64,000 bases of DNA from Membranipora membranacea (Eukaryota; Bryozoa; Gymnolaemata; Cheilostomatida; Membraniporidae): the NCBI GenBank assembly GCA_914767715.1, contig OU612071.1, positions 10,833,493-10,897,492 of the forward strand, written 5' to 3'. Positions 1-10,966 of the stretch are shown one piece after another. Position numbers and translations under genes: made by a program. The notes under the pieces are model-generated. The model ran no database searches and was not told where the DNA came from. It saw nothing but the letters and a program-made list of their open reading frames with translations. The first letter of the stretch is position 1; each line of letters starts with the position of its first letter.

Positions 1-8
1 CAAAGGAA

Positions 9-640
9 ATGCTTTTCTCTACTCAACGTCTCAAACCTAACACTCCTAAACTGAACCTAGATGGCACCAATATATCATTTTGTGAAAAGGTAAAATACCT
101 TGGTGTAGACATTGATAACAAACTAAGATTCGAAGATTATGTGCATAAAATAACTGGCAAAGCAAGTCAAAGGATGTATGTTGTTAAAAATTTTATGTAT
201 CTGAGTTCGAAGCCATTAGCCTCCATGCTGTTCAAAAGTTTTGTAGTTTTGCACACTAGCATATATGCTAAGGACAAGAAATTACTAAGAAAAGTTTTCA
301 ACGATGCCAAGAATTTAGGGCTTGACGTAGGCGATCTCGATACCATTGTTAAACAGAGAACTAAATCCATTATCATGTGCTGTTTTTCTGATGAAGACCA
401 CTTAATACACGATTTTCTCGAACATTGCCCTTCTGGTCGTCTTAGACATATTAAATATCGCAGCTCATGGGGCAAAGACTGTTTTCTGAGGAAAATGTGC
501 ATCACACTTAATGAGATTCTTTTCTAAAAAGTCCATAGTTCCATACACTGGTAGCAAGCTCTTATTATGACAAAGTATATGCATCCATTTTTCGCAACAT
601 TTAATGTTTGTGATAGCTAATAAATCAATCAATCGAATCC
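9..640 (+). pseudogene. Non-LTR retrotransposon, 3' fragment of reverse transcriptase ORF
   Basis: An open frame at 9-527 encodes about 172 residues matching the region just after the catalytic core of CR1/L2/Jockey-group reverse transcriptases. The signature is a K-Y-L-G-V-x-I-D block followed by a helix of the S-Q-R-x-Y type. The YADD core, endonuclease and 5' end are missing because the window begins inside the element or the copy is 5'-truncated. After the stop the sequence ends in a short AATCAATC-type tail near 618-640, as in elements with microsatellite 3' ends. It is a dead fragment. Clade assignment within the non-LTR elements is not certain. Confidence 0.8.
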
Positions 641-926
641 AGTTTACCAGCTTTGATGGAGTAAAAAACAAAGTTGTCGCACTCGTATTCAACTCCCCGT
701 CAGACTCTCATATGCTCTCACTGCTCACCGGGCCCAGGGAATGACCTTCCAATCAGTTCTTGTTGACTGTAAAAACATGAACTACCCAGGACAGAAAGGA
801 GTAGCAGTTGGTCGAGTGAGGACAACTTCAGGACTCGAACTCATAAATTATCATCAAACGCTGGTAAAACCTCAGCCAACTAGTGTTACAAACTTTTACA
901 GCTAACTCTCCACAACTACTCCGGTT

Positions 927-2077
927 ATGGAAAATCTCAGTTGCTGTCAGATGATCAGTGACACTACTATGCCCAGTTCAACTGATACACAAGCTACATT
1001 GTCATCAGGATTACCGCTGGTAGACTGGGAATTTAGTGTATCTACAGAGAGCGACAGCCAGATTGACGATGACGTGTATCTTGTTGAGTTGGACACTCGA
1101 ATCCTCGCCCACTTAGCAACTGTTGTGATTCCAGAACCAACAACTAGGAACAGCACTGCGGTCAATCAGTGTATCGCTCATGTCACTGACATATATACTC
1201 GGGCAGCACGCCTAAAGTTCATCAGATCTCTGATTACCAGGTTGAGCTCCTTATTTTCTAGTCAGCTGAGTGATAACCCTGCAAACAAGGATATCACTCT
1301 TTACTACCAGAAACTTCTCCAGTTCGTGGCGAGCCATGAGTATGATGTGAGAGTGGCACAACTCTTCAGCTCTCAGCAACCTACAACAACCAAAGCTTCC
1401 CAGAAGAGAGTAGCATACAGTATCGCTGAGCAGCTGAGAGCGGAACTACTCTCACAAAAAACCTCTCAACTGGATAAACTCACTGAGAGCGTACTCGAGG
1501 TTACCAATAACTATGACAATCATAACATCAGCAGTGTCCGCCACATCTGCGGTTGGACGATTTCTAAACTGATGAAAATAAAAAGAAAGACTGCACTCCG
1601 ACATATGTATATTGAAAAGTTGAAGGCTGAAACGGCAGCATTAAAAGACGATCTGGAGATTTTGGAGTCGCTCACCACCAGAGAGAGAGAGACAGTGCAG
1701 ATAAAACTGCCGCAGAAACTCTGAGGAAAGAGTATGTGACGGGAGCACTTAAGCCACCCACTTCCATTGTCACGGACATTTTTTTGGATGTAGACAAGAA
1801 GTTAGTGTCTTACGAGAGATCAGACAGCTGCAAGGCTAAGGGTGGAAAGATGTACAGCCACATTCTCGATCTTCTCTATCAGGATGAACGATTAAACTAT
1901 AAGTGGAGAGAAGTCAGCGGTAGTGAAAACCTACTTCTCTTCCACAGTATGCTCGATAAATCCACCGTTCTCTCAGCCTCCCACTTTATCAGACGTGCAA
2001 AAGAAGCTGCAAAAGTCACTGCCAAGAAAGCTCACCGGACACAGCAGCAAATCCCTAGTAAGAGGCATAAAAAATAG
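927..2077 (+). pseudogene. Unrecognised intronless ORF with one frameshift
   Basis: The first frame runs 927-1724 (265 codons, ATG at 927). Near the GA-repeat at 1681-1693 the coding signal shifts to another frame, which stays open to a stop at 2075-2077 (roughly 125 more codons). The N-terminus is acidic and Ser/Thr-rich. The middle is helical and contains a V-R-H-I-C-G-W-x-I-S-K-L block, loosely like the conserved G-[YW]-[VI]-x-x-K-L motif of some transposon-derived proteins. The C-terminus is strongly basic (K-K-A-H-R to S-K-R-H-K-K), like a nuclear localisation tail. I do not recognise the family. No introns are visible although bona fide genes here are intron-rich, so a transposon or retrocopy origin is likely. 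The frameshift could also be an assembly error in the GA run. Confidence 0.55.
1804..1861 (+). repeat. Inverted repeat, left arm (inside the ORF)
   Basis: These 58 bases are repeated in reverse complement at 2117-2174 with two mismatches. The left arm is coding sequence of the preceding ORF. The spacer is 255 bases. Confidence 0.95.
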
Positions 2078-2116
2078 GTCTGATTTCATGTATTTCACAA
2101 AACTTTCAACCTCAGA

Positions 2117-2174
2117 GTGGCGGTACATCTTTCCACCCTTAGCCTTGCAGCTGTCTTATCTCTCGTAAGACACT
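2117..2174 (-). repeat. Inverted repeat, right arm (3' flank of the ORF)
   Basis: Reverse-complement partner of 1804-1861. It starts 40 bases after the stop codon, so a read-through transcript of the ORF would fold into a 58-bp hairpin with a 255-base loop. Confidence 0.95.
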
Positions 2175-3940
2175 GCTTTGAGATGAACAAGTAGTGATCA
2201 TTTATAATTATAAATACTGATGTCCTTTGCAGAGCCCCGTACACGGATGGCAATCTGAACATCAAATTCTCCACACTGTTATGAGTCTTTGGCTTTTTTT
2301 CTCACTATACGCACATTTTTGTTTCTTTGTCATTTTTTGTGATACATGCATAAAATAACAAAGATATAAAGCCGATCCACATAAGATTATGTTAACTTTT
2401 GGCTTTCTCTGAATGGCTTTTTGGCTTTCTCTGTATGGCTTCTCGTTTTGGCTTTCTCATGTATTTTACAGGCAGCGCCATAAGACATACTATCGTCAAT
2501 TTTTCATCAATCATTCAATATTTGATGTAATACGCACAGGAGATATTTTAATATACATATTATGCTGCTGGTTCGCAGAAAATTATTCATGAAACTTGTG
2601 GCCACTTTTTTGTTTTTGTCAGAAGTGACTATAGATGACGCTACCAACTACTGCAATAAAAGCTTATCGAACATCAATATGTATTATGAAACTGAAGCAT
2701 AAATGAATACACAAAGATTTGAAAGGATAGTACCTGCAACCCAACATTTTTGGTATCCTATCTTTTTTTAATATTGCATATCTGGTCAGTCAAAGAATGC
2801 TAAGTTATCGGTAGAGCATTTGTAGCATGCTATGCTACGCTATGCATGCTTATGAAGGGACAGAATCAACAGAAATGTAATAGCTACCAATTTATGAAAT
2901 CTTTCTCTTTGTGATGCCATAGTCAGGTTGAGTTAAAATTGAATGAATGACTTTGCCTCCAATTTTTACATAGCCTCTACTGACTGCTTGGTGAAAATCG
3001 ATGACATTCTACAGAACTATAATAATCCACATGGCTGCTGGACGTATGCCTAATCCCCTGCAGTCATTGCCTCTGGCATTGTTAACTTAGGCTATGTTTG
3101 GCTAAGAAACGCGCAAATTTTACGATAATAAAGTTGTCTTACCATGCCAATAAAATATGATCGGAAGGATAACTCTTAATCAACTATAACGAGTCCTTCA
3201 TTCATTTTAAAGAGGCTTGCAGTCTCCGAAAACTGTCGTGTCTGAGAATGTCCAGACATGGGAGAAGATAACCATTAATAAGTCTGTATATTTTTAATAT
3301 ATTATTGATGTAACAACATATTTATATGTTTTAAGGTATGAGGAATCTGAAAAACAGGGTTAGAACTCTGTGAAATGAAGCTAAAGTGCTGTAAACAGGT
3401 GCTAAAGTTAAAAAAGTGATAAATTGCAAGAAAGGGAGTTTCCTAGCTTCCCATCCACCCCCTTAACGACCGCCTACGGCCGCGATCGCCATCCCGAACG
3501 CTTTTAAGGGCTGGCTGTGGGCTGACTTTTAGAAAACAAACTTTCAGAAAAAAACCCTAGGGCATATAAAATGCCAATCAAAACCTCGATTATCCTCAAA
3601 ATGCATTTGATTTCACTAATAGCAAAAATGTTCATTGACAGGATTACTTATTTATCCAATGACTGTGAAGAGGAACGGGGTTAATGAAGGCTGATCTGCA
3701 TGCCAAGATGGCAACAGTTTCCATAAAAAGAAGAAAAAATTTTACAAGACAAACAAGCAGGATCAAAGAAGGGATATCTAATATTACAACCCTAGAAAAT
3801 ACAAAATCTGAGCTAGTTCACTAAATGCCTTGATAAGACGAGGATAACATGAAAGCAACACAACTGATAGATCACTTTGCACTTCTAACTCTTTTTCACA
3901 ACTTGGAAAGTAAAATAATAGGAATATTTGTCCATTTTGA
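2175..3940. other. Gene-free stretch
   Basis: No supportable coding exon. It holds a degenerate run of TTTGGCTTTCTC-like words at about 2288-2455, a TATGCTACG-like repeat near 2830-2850, and a short GC-rich patch at about 3465-3505 in otherwise AT-rich sequence. Confidence 0.6.
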
Positions 3941-3944
3941 GACA

Positions 3945-4860
3945 AAACCGAGGATATAATACAAGCCGTACCTGGTATGATCAGAAGCGTAAATGAATTA
4001 CAAATCCCAAAAGCAGCACTGATTCATCAATATGAAAAGGGTGCACTAGGGAAGGGAAACAACAACATAGGGTCATTTTCAACAAATGAGAGCACACCAG
4101 TTATACACGACCTTAAAAATAAGAAAAAAAAAATTCTTATGGCGAACCTATACATCATTCCGCTGTAGTAAAATGTCAGAAGGGCTTAAAACGGATTCTA
4201 GTTTACCCTCTCACATAAAAAAGGGAAATAAAGTGGCCAGATTACCCCAAAATGGCTCTGTTTTGAGAGGCAGTTTTTTTAGAAGACTGTAATGCTCACT
4301 ACTCTATCATTTTGACATGTATGCATGCTTACTTGTTTACAGAACAAAACACCTGATTGGGCCTATGAAAACACACATTTGAGATGTGATTAGTCTCTGA
4401 AATTATGACGCCATTTCTCTTCCTTCCTCCCGTCAAAATAATGGGACAAAAACAAGCATAGAGTTTCATGTAAAAAAAAGCAAAGGACAACTAAACCACC
4501 TGCAGCTAAATGAGAGGTTATCAAAGCACCCGATTATCCTCAAGAACCAAATAGCTCCAGTTCTAAGAAACTCAGATTGGACAACTCTGTAGGACTTAGT
4601 AGGCCTGCTAGTAGTTCCACCATTGCTATTGTTGCTAGTACTAGTAGTGATTTAACAGCAGAGCCCTCCATCTCTACCTCGGCCTCCAAGCACGAAAAAG
4701 AAAAAAACAGTACAATAAAACTGATGATATAGATCTTGACATGAAAGAGAACATGGCTGGTGCCCAAGCTGCTATTAGGGAGGTAGTTGCTAGGAAAAAA
4801 TATGAGGACTACAAATTCAGAGCTGTTGTGGCCGACTGCCAAATGGTTATTTGAAAGAAA
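3945..4860 (+). pseudogene. Decayed pogo/Tigger-like transposase remnant lacking the DDE core
   Basis: A frame around 3950-4060 reads as a pipsqueak-type helix-turn-helix (D-I-I-Q-A-V, then L-Q-I-P-K-A-A-L), the DNA-binding domain of pogo transposases. Around 4530-4700 a Ser/Thr-rich frame (S-S-S-S-K-K-L-R-L-D) looks like the C-terminal linker of the same kind of protein. It is followed in another frame by a basic R-K-R-K-K-Q-Y segment and a helix ending at a stop near 4855. The DDE catalytic domain expected between them is absent, so this is an internally deleted copy. Repeated GGGGCA.TTTGGGC words at 4894-4927 may be remnants of its terminus. The assignment rests on motif shape only. Confidence 0.45.
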
Positions 4861-5275
4861 ATACAAAGATGGAAATTTTACAGGTATGGGTAACGGGGGC
4901 ATTTTGGGCATAGGGGCACTTTGGGCCGCAGCTCTTTTTCAAGTTTTAAACTTTGTTGGGGTTATCACTTCAGGATATTATGAAAGGAAGTGATGTTGTA
5001 GATCAGCCATATTGGTTTCTAACAGTTGGAGTGAAGGGTGTTGACACAGGTGAGTTTACTGATTTTTTTAATGAAAAACTGAAATATCACATCTAAATTC
5101 ATTCATTCACATATTCCTATTTTATTTAGTTAGACAACTCATTCACTGATATATCTCTTTATAACATCTTCTGCTTGTTCCTCCATATTCTTCCATGGAT
5201 CACTTTGATATAAAAAAAAGTGATGCAATGATTTCATAGGCAAGTGGGCACGGAGCAGTTGGGGCTGTATGAGTT

Positions 5276-5307
5276 GGGGCAGTTTGGGCCATGGCCCAAA
5301 CTGCCCC
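5276..5307. repeat. Perfect 32-bp palindrome
   Basis: A perfect palindrome of 16-bp half-sites (GGGGCAGTTTGGGCCA and its reverse complement), with imperfect symmetry continuing outward to about 5266-5319. It lies between the two pogo-like copies. The half-site resembles words at 4894-4927, so it may be two abutting transposon ends. Confidence 0.95.
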
Positions 5308-5382
5308 TTTCACTTATACACCTGGCTTTAAGTAGATTAACATATAATTTTAATAGTTAAATACCCTTTGTATAGATGAAAG

Positions 5383-6731
5383 ATGGTTAGAAACTACAAA
5401 AAAGAAATGTCCTGATACCACGCCTGCTGATGTGATGCGTACAGCGGTACGGATGGTAATCGAGGAGAGAAAATCAGTTCATGAAGTCGCTTTCCATACC
5501 ACGCACAACTCTGACTAGATATGCAGAGGAGACAAGGGCTAGAGGTGAAGCTGGAGATATGGATTATCGGAAGACAACGTCAGCGCACAAGGCATTCACA
5601 GCCAGTCAAGAAAGTATGCTCAAGGACTACCTCATTACGGCATCCAAACACCACAGTGGCTTGACAAAAACACAGTGCAGAGATTTGGCATGGCAATATG
5701 CTAAGAAATGTGGCTGCTCGTATCCAGCTCTCTGGGGTCAGAACAAGTGTGCTAGTGAGGATTGGGTTAGTGGGTTTAAGAAGAGGCACAAGGAACTCTC
5801 CTGTCGAAAACCTGAAGCGACAAGCCTCAGTCGCGGCACAAGTTCCAACAAAAAGAATGTCCAAGATTTTTTTGATAATCTGCAAGAAGTGCAACTGAAG
5901 TTTGGATTCCAGGCCAGAGATATATGGAACTTGGACGAAACTGCTTTAACAACAGTCCATAAGCCGCCAAAAGTTATCGCTGAGAAAACAGCGCGACAAG
6001 TCGGCCAAGTGAAGTCTGCGGAGCGTGGTCTGCTGACTACGATGATTGCCGCCGTAAATGCCGGAGGAGGATTCATCCCACCAATGATGATTTTTCCCAG
6101 AATCAATTACAAAGAATACATGATTGCTGGTGCGCCGGCTGGGACGATTGGTGCTGCTAATCCTTCTGGCTGGACAAGCGCAGAAATATTTGTTCAGTGG
6201 CTCACTCATTTCATTGAAGGTTCGCGCGCTACAGTTGAACGACCTGTACTACTTCTCATGGATAACCATGGAAGCCACATGTCAATACCTGCTCTAGATC
6301 TGGCAAAAGATAATGGCGTAGTTCTCACATTTCCTCCGCATTGTAGCCACAAACTACAACCCCTGGACATTTCAGTGTATGGGCCACTAAAGAGATATTA
6401 TAACGATGCGTGTAATGGATGGCAGATGGAAAATCCCAGACAGACCTTAACCATTTACAACATAAGTCGGTCATTAGGAATGTCATTTCCGAAGGCTTTC
6501 ACCACAGCTAATATAACTTCTGGATTCAGGAAACCGGGAATTTCTCCTTTTGACAGAAATGCTTTTTCGGATGATGAATTCCTTGGTTCCTACGTGACGG
6601 ACAGACCTGCACCCTCTCATACTGATGATACTCTTGCACCACCTGCAACAGACAGGCCCGCAACCTCCGCGCCAACAGACCCAATTCCGACAACATCTAG
6701 AGACTTGGGAGCTGAGAGAGTGAGTGAGTGA
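5383..6731 (+). pseudogene. Pogo/Tigger-type (Tc1/mariner superfamily) transposase, frameshifted at the N-terminus
   Basis: A 416-codon open frame (5481-6731) carries a complete DDE_1 endonuclease domain. The catalytic aspartates are in W-N-L-D-E-T, L-L-M-D-N-H-G-S-H and L-Q-P-L-D, a D-D-D triad as in pogo. Ahead of it is the second half of a psq helix-turn-helix (S-I-P-R-T-T-L-T-R-Y). The first half lies in other frames: a likely start at 5383 (M-V-R-N-Y-K-K), a shift near 5400 in an A-rich run into P-A-D-V-M-R-T-A-V, and a second shift at about 5495. The 5481 ATG is therefore not the natural start. The C-terminus runs straight into a (GTGA)n microsatellite, so the original end is lost. A recently active but now broken cut-and-paste element. 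Confidence 0.92.
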
Positions 6732-6797
6732 GTGAGTGAGTGAGTGAGTGAGTGAGTGAGTGAGTGAGTGAGTGAGTGAGTGAGTGAGTGAGTGAGC
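6717..6797 (+). repeat. (GAGT)n tetranucleotide microsatellite
   Basis: About 80 bases of uninterrupted GAGT/GTGA repeat at the 3' end of the pogo transposase frame. It creates spurious reading frames on both strands. Confidence 0.97.
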
Positions 6798-7570
6798 AAG
6801 CAAGCGAGTCTGCAAGTGAGGAGCAAGGAGTACTTTTACCCCTTGGTCTGAGTGGTACTGGTACTGGTATTGGTTGGTAGGCCTACTGATGGTAGATTTT
6901 AGCAAGCCAACTTACTTAGGCTGCATATTCTAATTCTATTCACACAATGATTCATGGAGACTGTGTTGATATGTAATGTAGGCCTATGTGATCACTGATC
7001 AGAAGTTGAGTGAATCCAAATAATAATTAGTTTGTCAACCATCAATGAAGATTTGTGTTAGTTCAGTTTACCACTAACTTTCCTCAACTAGTTTTTGGTT
7101 TTAACGTTGTAGGTAACTAATGCCGAAGGTCTGTTTTCGCTACATATAGCTAAACACAACTGCAGCTTTAGTTTAGCTGACCATTTCTCTGATCTGGTAC
7201 CAAAGATGTTTCCGGACTCTGAGATAGCTAAGAAGTATGGATCTCGCCGCACAAAAACAATGGCCATGAAGAGAGGTAAATTAGTTTAGTTTATTTCTCA
7301 TTAATAGTTGGACTACGCAGAATATATATTAGCTGCACAAGAGGAACTAAGAAACTGTAATGCCTGTATAGCACCACAGCAGAGCTAAATAAAGATATAT
7401 GTCAATTTATAGTGGGAAGCTCAAAGGAATTGATTCAGACTATGGAAATGTATAGCAATAAGACAGGCTTCACTTTTCACAATGGTAAGCTGCTTTTACA
7501 CTGGGCGATAGCACGAGGCTGATATTACTGTGAAATCGGTTAGGCTAAGTATCGGTCAATATTTACTTGC

Positions 7571-10500
7571 TTGAAAGAGGAATACCTAAACACACCCAAC
7601 ACCGTGGTGCAGTGGAGATCTATCATCGAAAAGTTAAATGACCGCTGGCAGTTTACAAACTGTATTGGCTCTCTAGATGGCAAACATGCGGTGATGGTCA
7701 AACCATGGCATGCAGGAAGCTATTACCACAACTACAAAGGAAGTGAGAGCATCGTCCTTCTGGCGTTATGTGATGCAGATTTCAGGTAGGCCATAATGTG
7801 TTGATTGTAGTAGGCCTCAAACTGGTTGTTATTAAGTTTCCAAAACCAAATAATCTGTTGAGAGCTGAGGTTGTGAGCACTTGTTTCCTCAAGAGTAATG
7901 AACTATAAATAGGGCATAGCAGTATATAATACCTCATCCTTTATAATATGAAAGACATGGTCATGTATATTGAAAACTAGTACTTGAATCAATCGCACGT
8001 AGCAGGATTAGGGTACTGCTGTTCGCAAAAAAACGTTGAAGGCAACAAACAACGACTGATCATGTGTGATGTAGTATACAAGGAGATACACAGTAATGAT
8101 ACCAGCAATTGTTTGTTTGTCAGCAGTACTTGTCAAACGTTGATGGGAAGGTTCCTCTACCATGCATTTTTGTGTTTACTATTTCACTTGTATTTTATCT
8201 ACTGCAGATTGACCTATGTAAGTGTTGGTGCGAATGGTAGAGTGTCGGACGGCGGAGTGTTTGCAGCCTCATCACTTTCACGTGCCCTCGAAACAGCAAC
8301 TCTAAATGTGCCTCCGTCTGCTCAGCTGCCAGGTTCAGATAAAGTGCTGCCCCATGTCATCCTGGGTGACGAAGCATTCCCTCTCAAGGAATACCTCATG
8401 AGACCATACCCACGCCGAGAGCTGAATCATAATCAGAAGGTAAGTTGACCACATTTATGTCAGTGACAACTAAATCGTCAAATGTAGTGCTATATTTTTA
8501 ATGTATTCTGTTCATTACATGATTCACACCACAGTATTTAACTTTCAACAGACCCTACATGTATCATCTGTCTTCAATCAGCCAATAGGCCTTAGTGATA
8601 TTGTATCTCAAACTAGGTGTGTTAGAATAACCAGTTCAACTAAACTCGATACAATCGATAGAGCAGGCCCACCTCAAATCACTGTTACAAATGTCTGACT
8701 TGCTCAAGCAAGATCTTCTCAGTACAGAGCTATCCGTATATTGTCCTCTCTACTAGCTGCCAGCCTTTTGGGTGACTCTACAAGTAATATAATCCTCATA
8801 TGTGTAATCTTGATTGATCTTAATTAATCTTGTGTTTTGTTTGGATCCATAATATGTAACAATATATATATATATGTGCAGTTGTTACAAAGGTATAATA
8901 TGATTACTGAGTACGAAATATGATAGTAGTCTGCACATGTGTTTGCAGCTACGTGACTGATTGGCTTTTGGCCGTTTTTGTACTCCAACTACATGTAAAA
9001 ATGGGAGTTGCCTTCATTTAATGTGTGTGGGGCAACTCCAAAGCAATATATGATGGCTATTACAATTTGGGAAAGATTCAATATAACGGTGGTAGTAGAG
9101 GTGAAGACATTTAATTTGTTGTAATAATGCCCAATTTAAACCTGGTTTTCAAATACAAAATTTTATGATTTCTCCATTTACATTTTTACTTTCAGATCTT
9201 CAATTACCGTTTGGTATCATGGCGGCGACATGGAGAATATATGGCAGTAGGATATATGTGAGAGTATATGTGCCCTGGATACCAACTCTTTCCCTGATAT
9301 TTGGGAAAAGGCGCAAGTAGTACCAATCCCTAAAAACAAAACACCATCTACATACAAGGATTACCGGCCTATCAGCTTATTATTCCATCTCGGCAAACTA
9401 CTGGAGGAAGTAATTATATCCAAAATGAAATCTCACCTAGCAGAAGTACTTAACGCTAATCAATATGCCTACCAACAGAAACTCAGTACCACCGATGCAA
9501 TACTGCAGTTGATAGATGACTGGACATCCGTTCTGGACTCAAATACTAATGTGAAACTAATACAAAATGCATGCCTTGATTTTTCCAAAGCCTTCGATAG
9601 GATGCAGCACCCCATACTGATATATAAAATGAATCATCTTGGTTTTAACGCTAATGTCATTGCCTTAGTAGAAAGTTTTTTGGAGTCAAGACAACAATGT
9701 GTAAAATACTGTGATAATTTTTCTGACTACAAACCCATTCAAGTAGGTGCCCCTCAAGGAACCAAACTGGGCCCCATCCTTTGGCTAATTTATGTTGATG
9801 ACTTAAAATCTTTTGATTATGATACAAAATGTATCAAATATGCTGATGATACAACCTTTTATAAGCCTATCATTGATCCATCCACTGAGAACATATCTGA
9901 TGCAATACTGTTAGCAAACACCTGGTCTGAGGAAAACAACATGATTTTGAATTCTAGCAAAACTGTGATACTGAATGTAGCTTTTACAAACAAACCTGCT
10001 ATGCACCTTGGTATATCCTATGGAGATGATAACCTCTTTATCTCTCCCTCTGAGCATACCAAGTTTTTAGGCGTATTCATAGACAACACACTAACTTTCA
10101 GCAATCATGTTGACTATATTATATCTAAATGCTCTCAACGATTATACTTGATGAGACTGCTAAAACGCATGGGCATGGATAGTGATGGCCTCAGAACCTT
10201 CTATATAGCTAACATTAAGTCTATAATCTCCTACGCCTGCCCTGCATGGTATAATCTATTATCAGACACCGATAAAACACGACTCGAGAGGATCCAGCGC
10301 TCTGCTACTCGGATAGTGCTGCCATTCTCTGACAACTACGAGCAGAGGCTGGACCATCTAGCACTGCCACCCATCACAACATTCCTGCACACCACTTGCA
10401 GTGAACATTTCACTAGAATAGCTGACAACGATAATCACCCCTTGAACTCTCGTATTAAAATAAACACAAACAGAACATCTGCTCGTAGAGCAAAAATAGA

Positions 10501-10966
10501 TAAATATAGGCCATCCAAGTGTAGAACAACCAAAAGACAAAATACCTTTTTTGAATTTTATATGCGATTTTTTAACTAATGCAGCTCAGACTCCTTTTAT
10601 TATTATTTTTCCATGTATGTGCTGTACATTCGATGCTATCAACCTATCACAGGATGGATATTAGAATTTAGGCAATAAACAAACTTCAAACTTCAAAACT
10701 TCAGTAAGATAGCCCTCCAGCCTGAGAAAGTTGAGAAATTGACATTAGCGACGTGTGTTCTTCACAACTACTTAATCGCGAACAGACAGATATGCCCAAC
10801 AGTAACCATTCAACACAATGAAGAAAACCCACCCTTGACATGTGGGATGGACCAGATAGCTGTGGTCCCGCGTCCACACAGACGGGACGCTAAATCGGTA
10901 CGTGATGGATTTTGTCATTACGTCAACAATGAGGGAGCTGTGGGTTGGCAAAAAGACATGATCTAA
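7571..10966 (+). pseudogene. Harbinger (HARBI1-like) transposase gene, interrupted by a CR1-like insertion
   Basis: Four coding blocks match PIF/Harbinger nucleases. Block 7571-7785 has the G-S-L-D-G-K-H catalytic motif and N-Y-K-G-S-E-S. Exon 8208-8439 has V-G-A-N-G-R-V-S-D-G-G and G-D-E-A-F-P-L. Exon 9196-9254 starts F-N-Y-R-L. After the insertion, 10712-10966 continues with L-A-T-C-V-L-H-N-Y-L and a stop. Splice phases match between the first three blocks. Two defects kill it: a small deletion fuses F-N-Y-R-L directly to F-G-I-M-A-A-T-W-R, removing the segment that normally carries the catalytic glutamate (V-[VI]-E-x-A-F-G), and a non-LTR element sits in the same exon. The whole element lies within an intron or gap of the surrounding hAT gene. 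Confidence 0.92.
9255..10701 (+). mobile_element. 5'-truncated CR1/L2/Jockey-group non-LTR retrotransposon
   Basis: A continuous frame from the 5' junction to the stop at 10577-10579 encodes a reverse transcriptase: D-Y-R-P-I-S-L-L, L-D-F-S-K-A-F-D, G-A-P-Q-G-T-K-L-G-P and the catalytic K-Y-A-D-D-T-T-F, followed by the F-L-G-V-F-I-D block and the C-terminal thumb. The endonuclease domain is missing. The 3' end is a short AT-rich UTR with a repeated AAACTTC tail. Ten-base target-site duplications flank it (CAGTAGGATA at 9245-9254, CAGTAAGATA at 10702-10711, one mismatch). It is inserted in the Harbinger transposase exon in the same orientation. The RT frame itself is intact, so the insertion is relatively young. 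Confidence 0.95.

Noticed and set aside
4540-4911. Minus-strand 123-codon frame
   Set aside because: It is antisense to the Ser/Thr-rich pogo linker; the plus strand gives the better explanation.
6483-6905. Minus-strand frame with H-S-L-T repeats
   Set aside because: Antisense of the pogo transposase end and the GAGT microsatellite.
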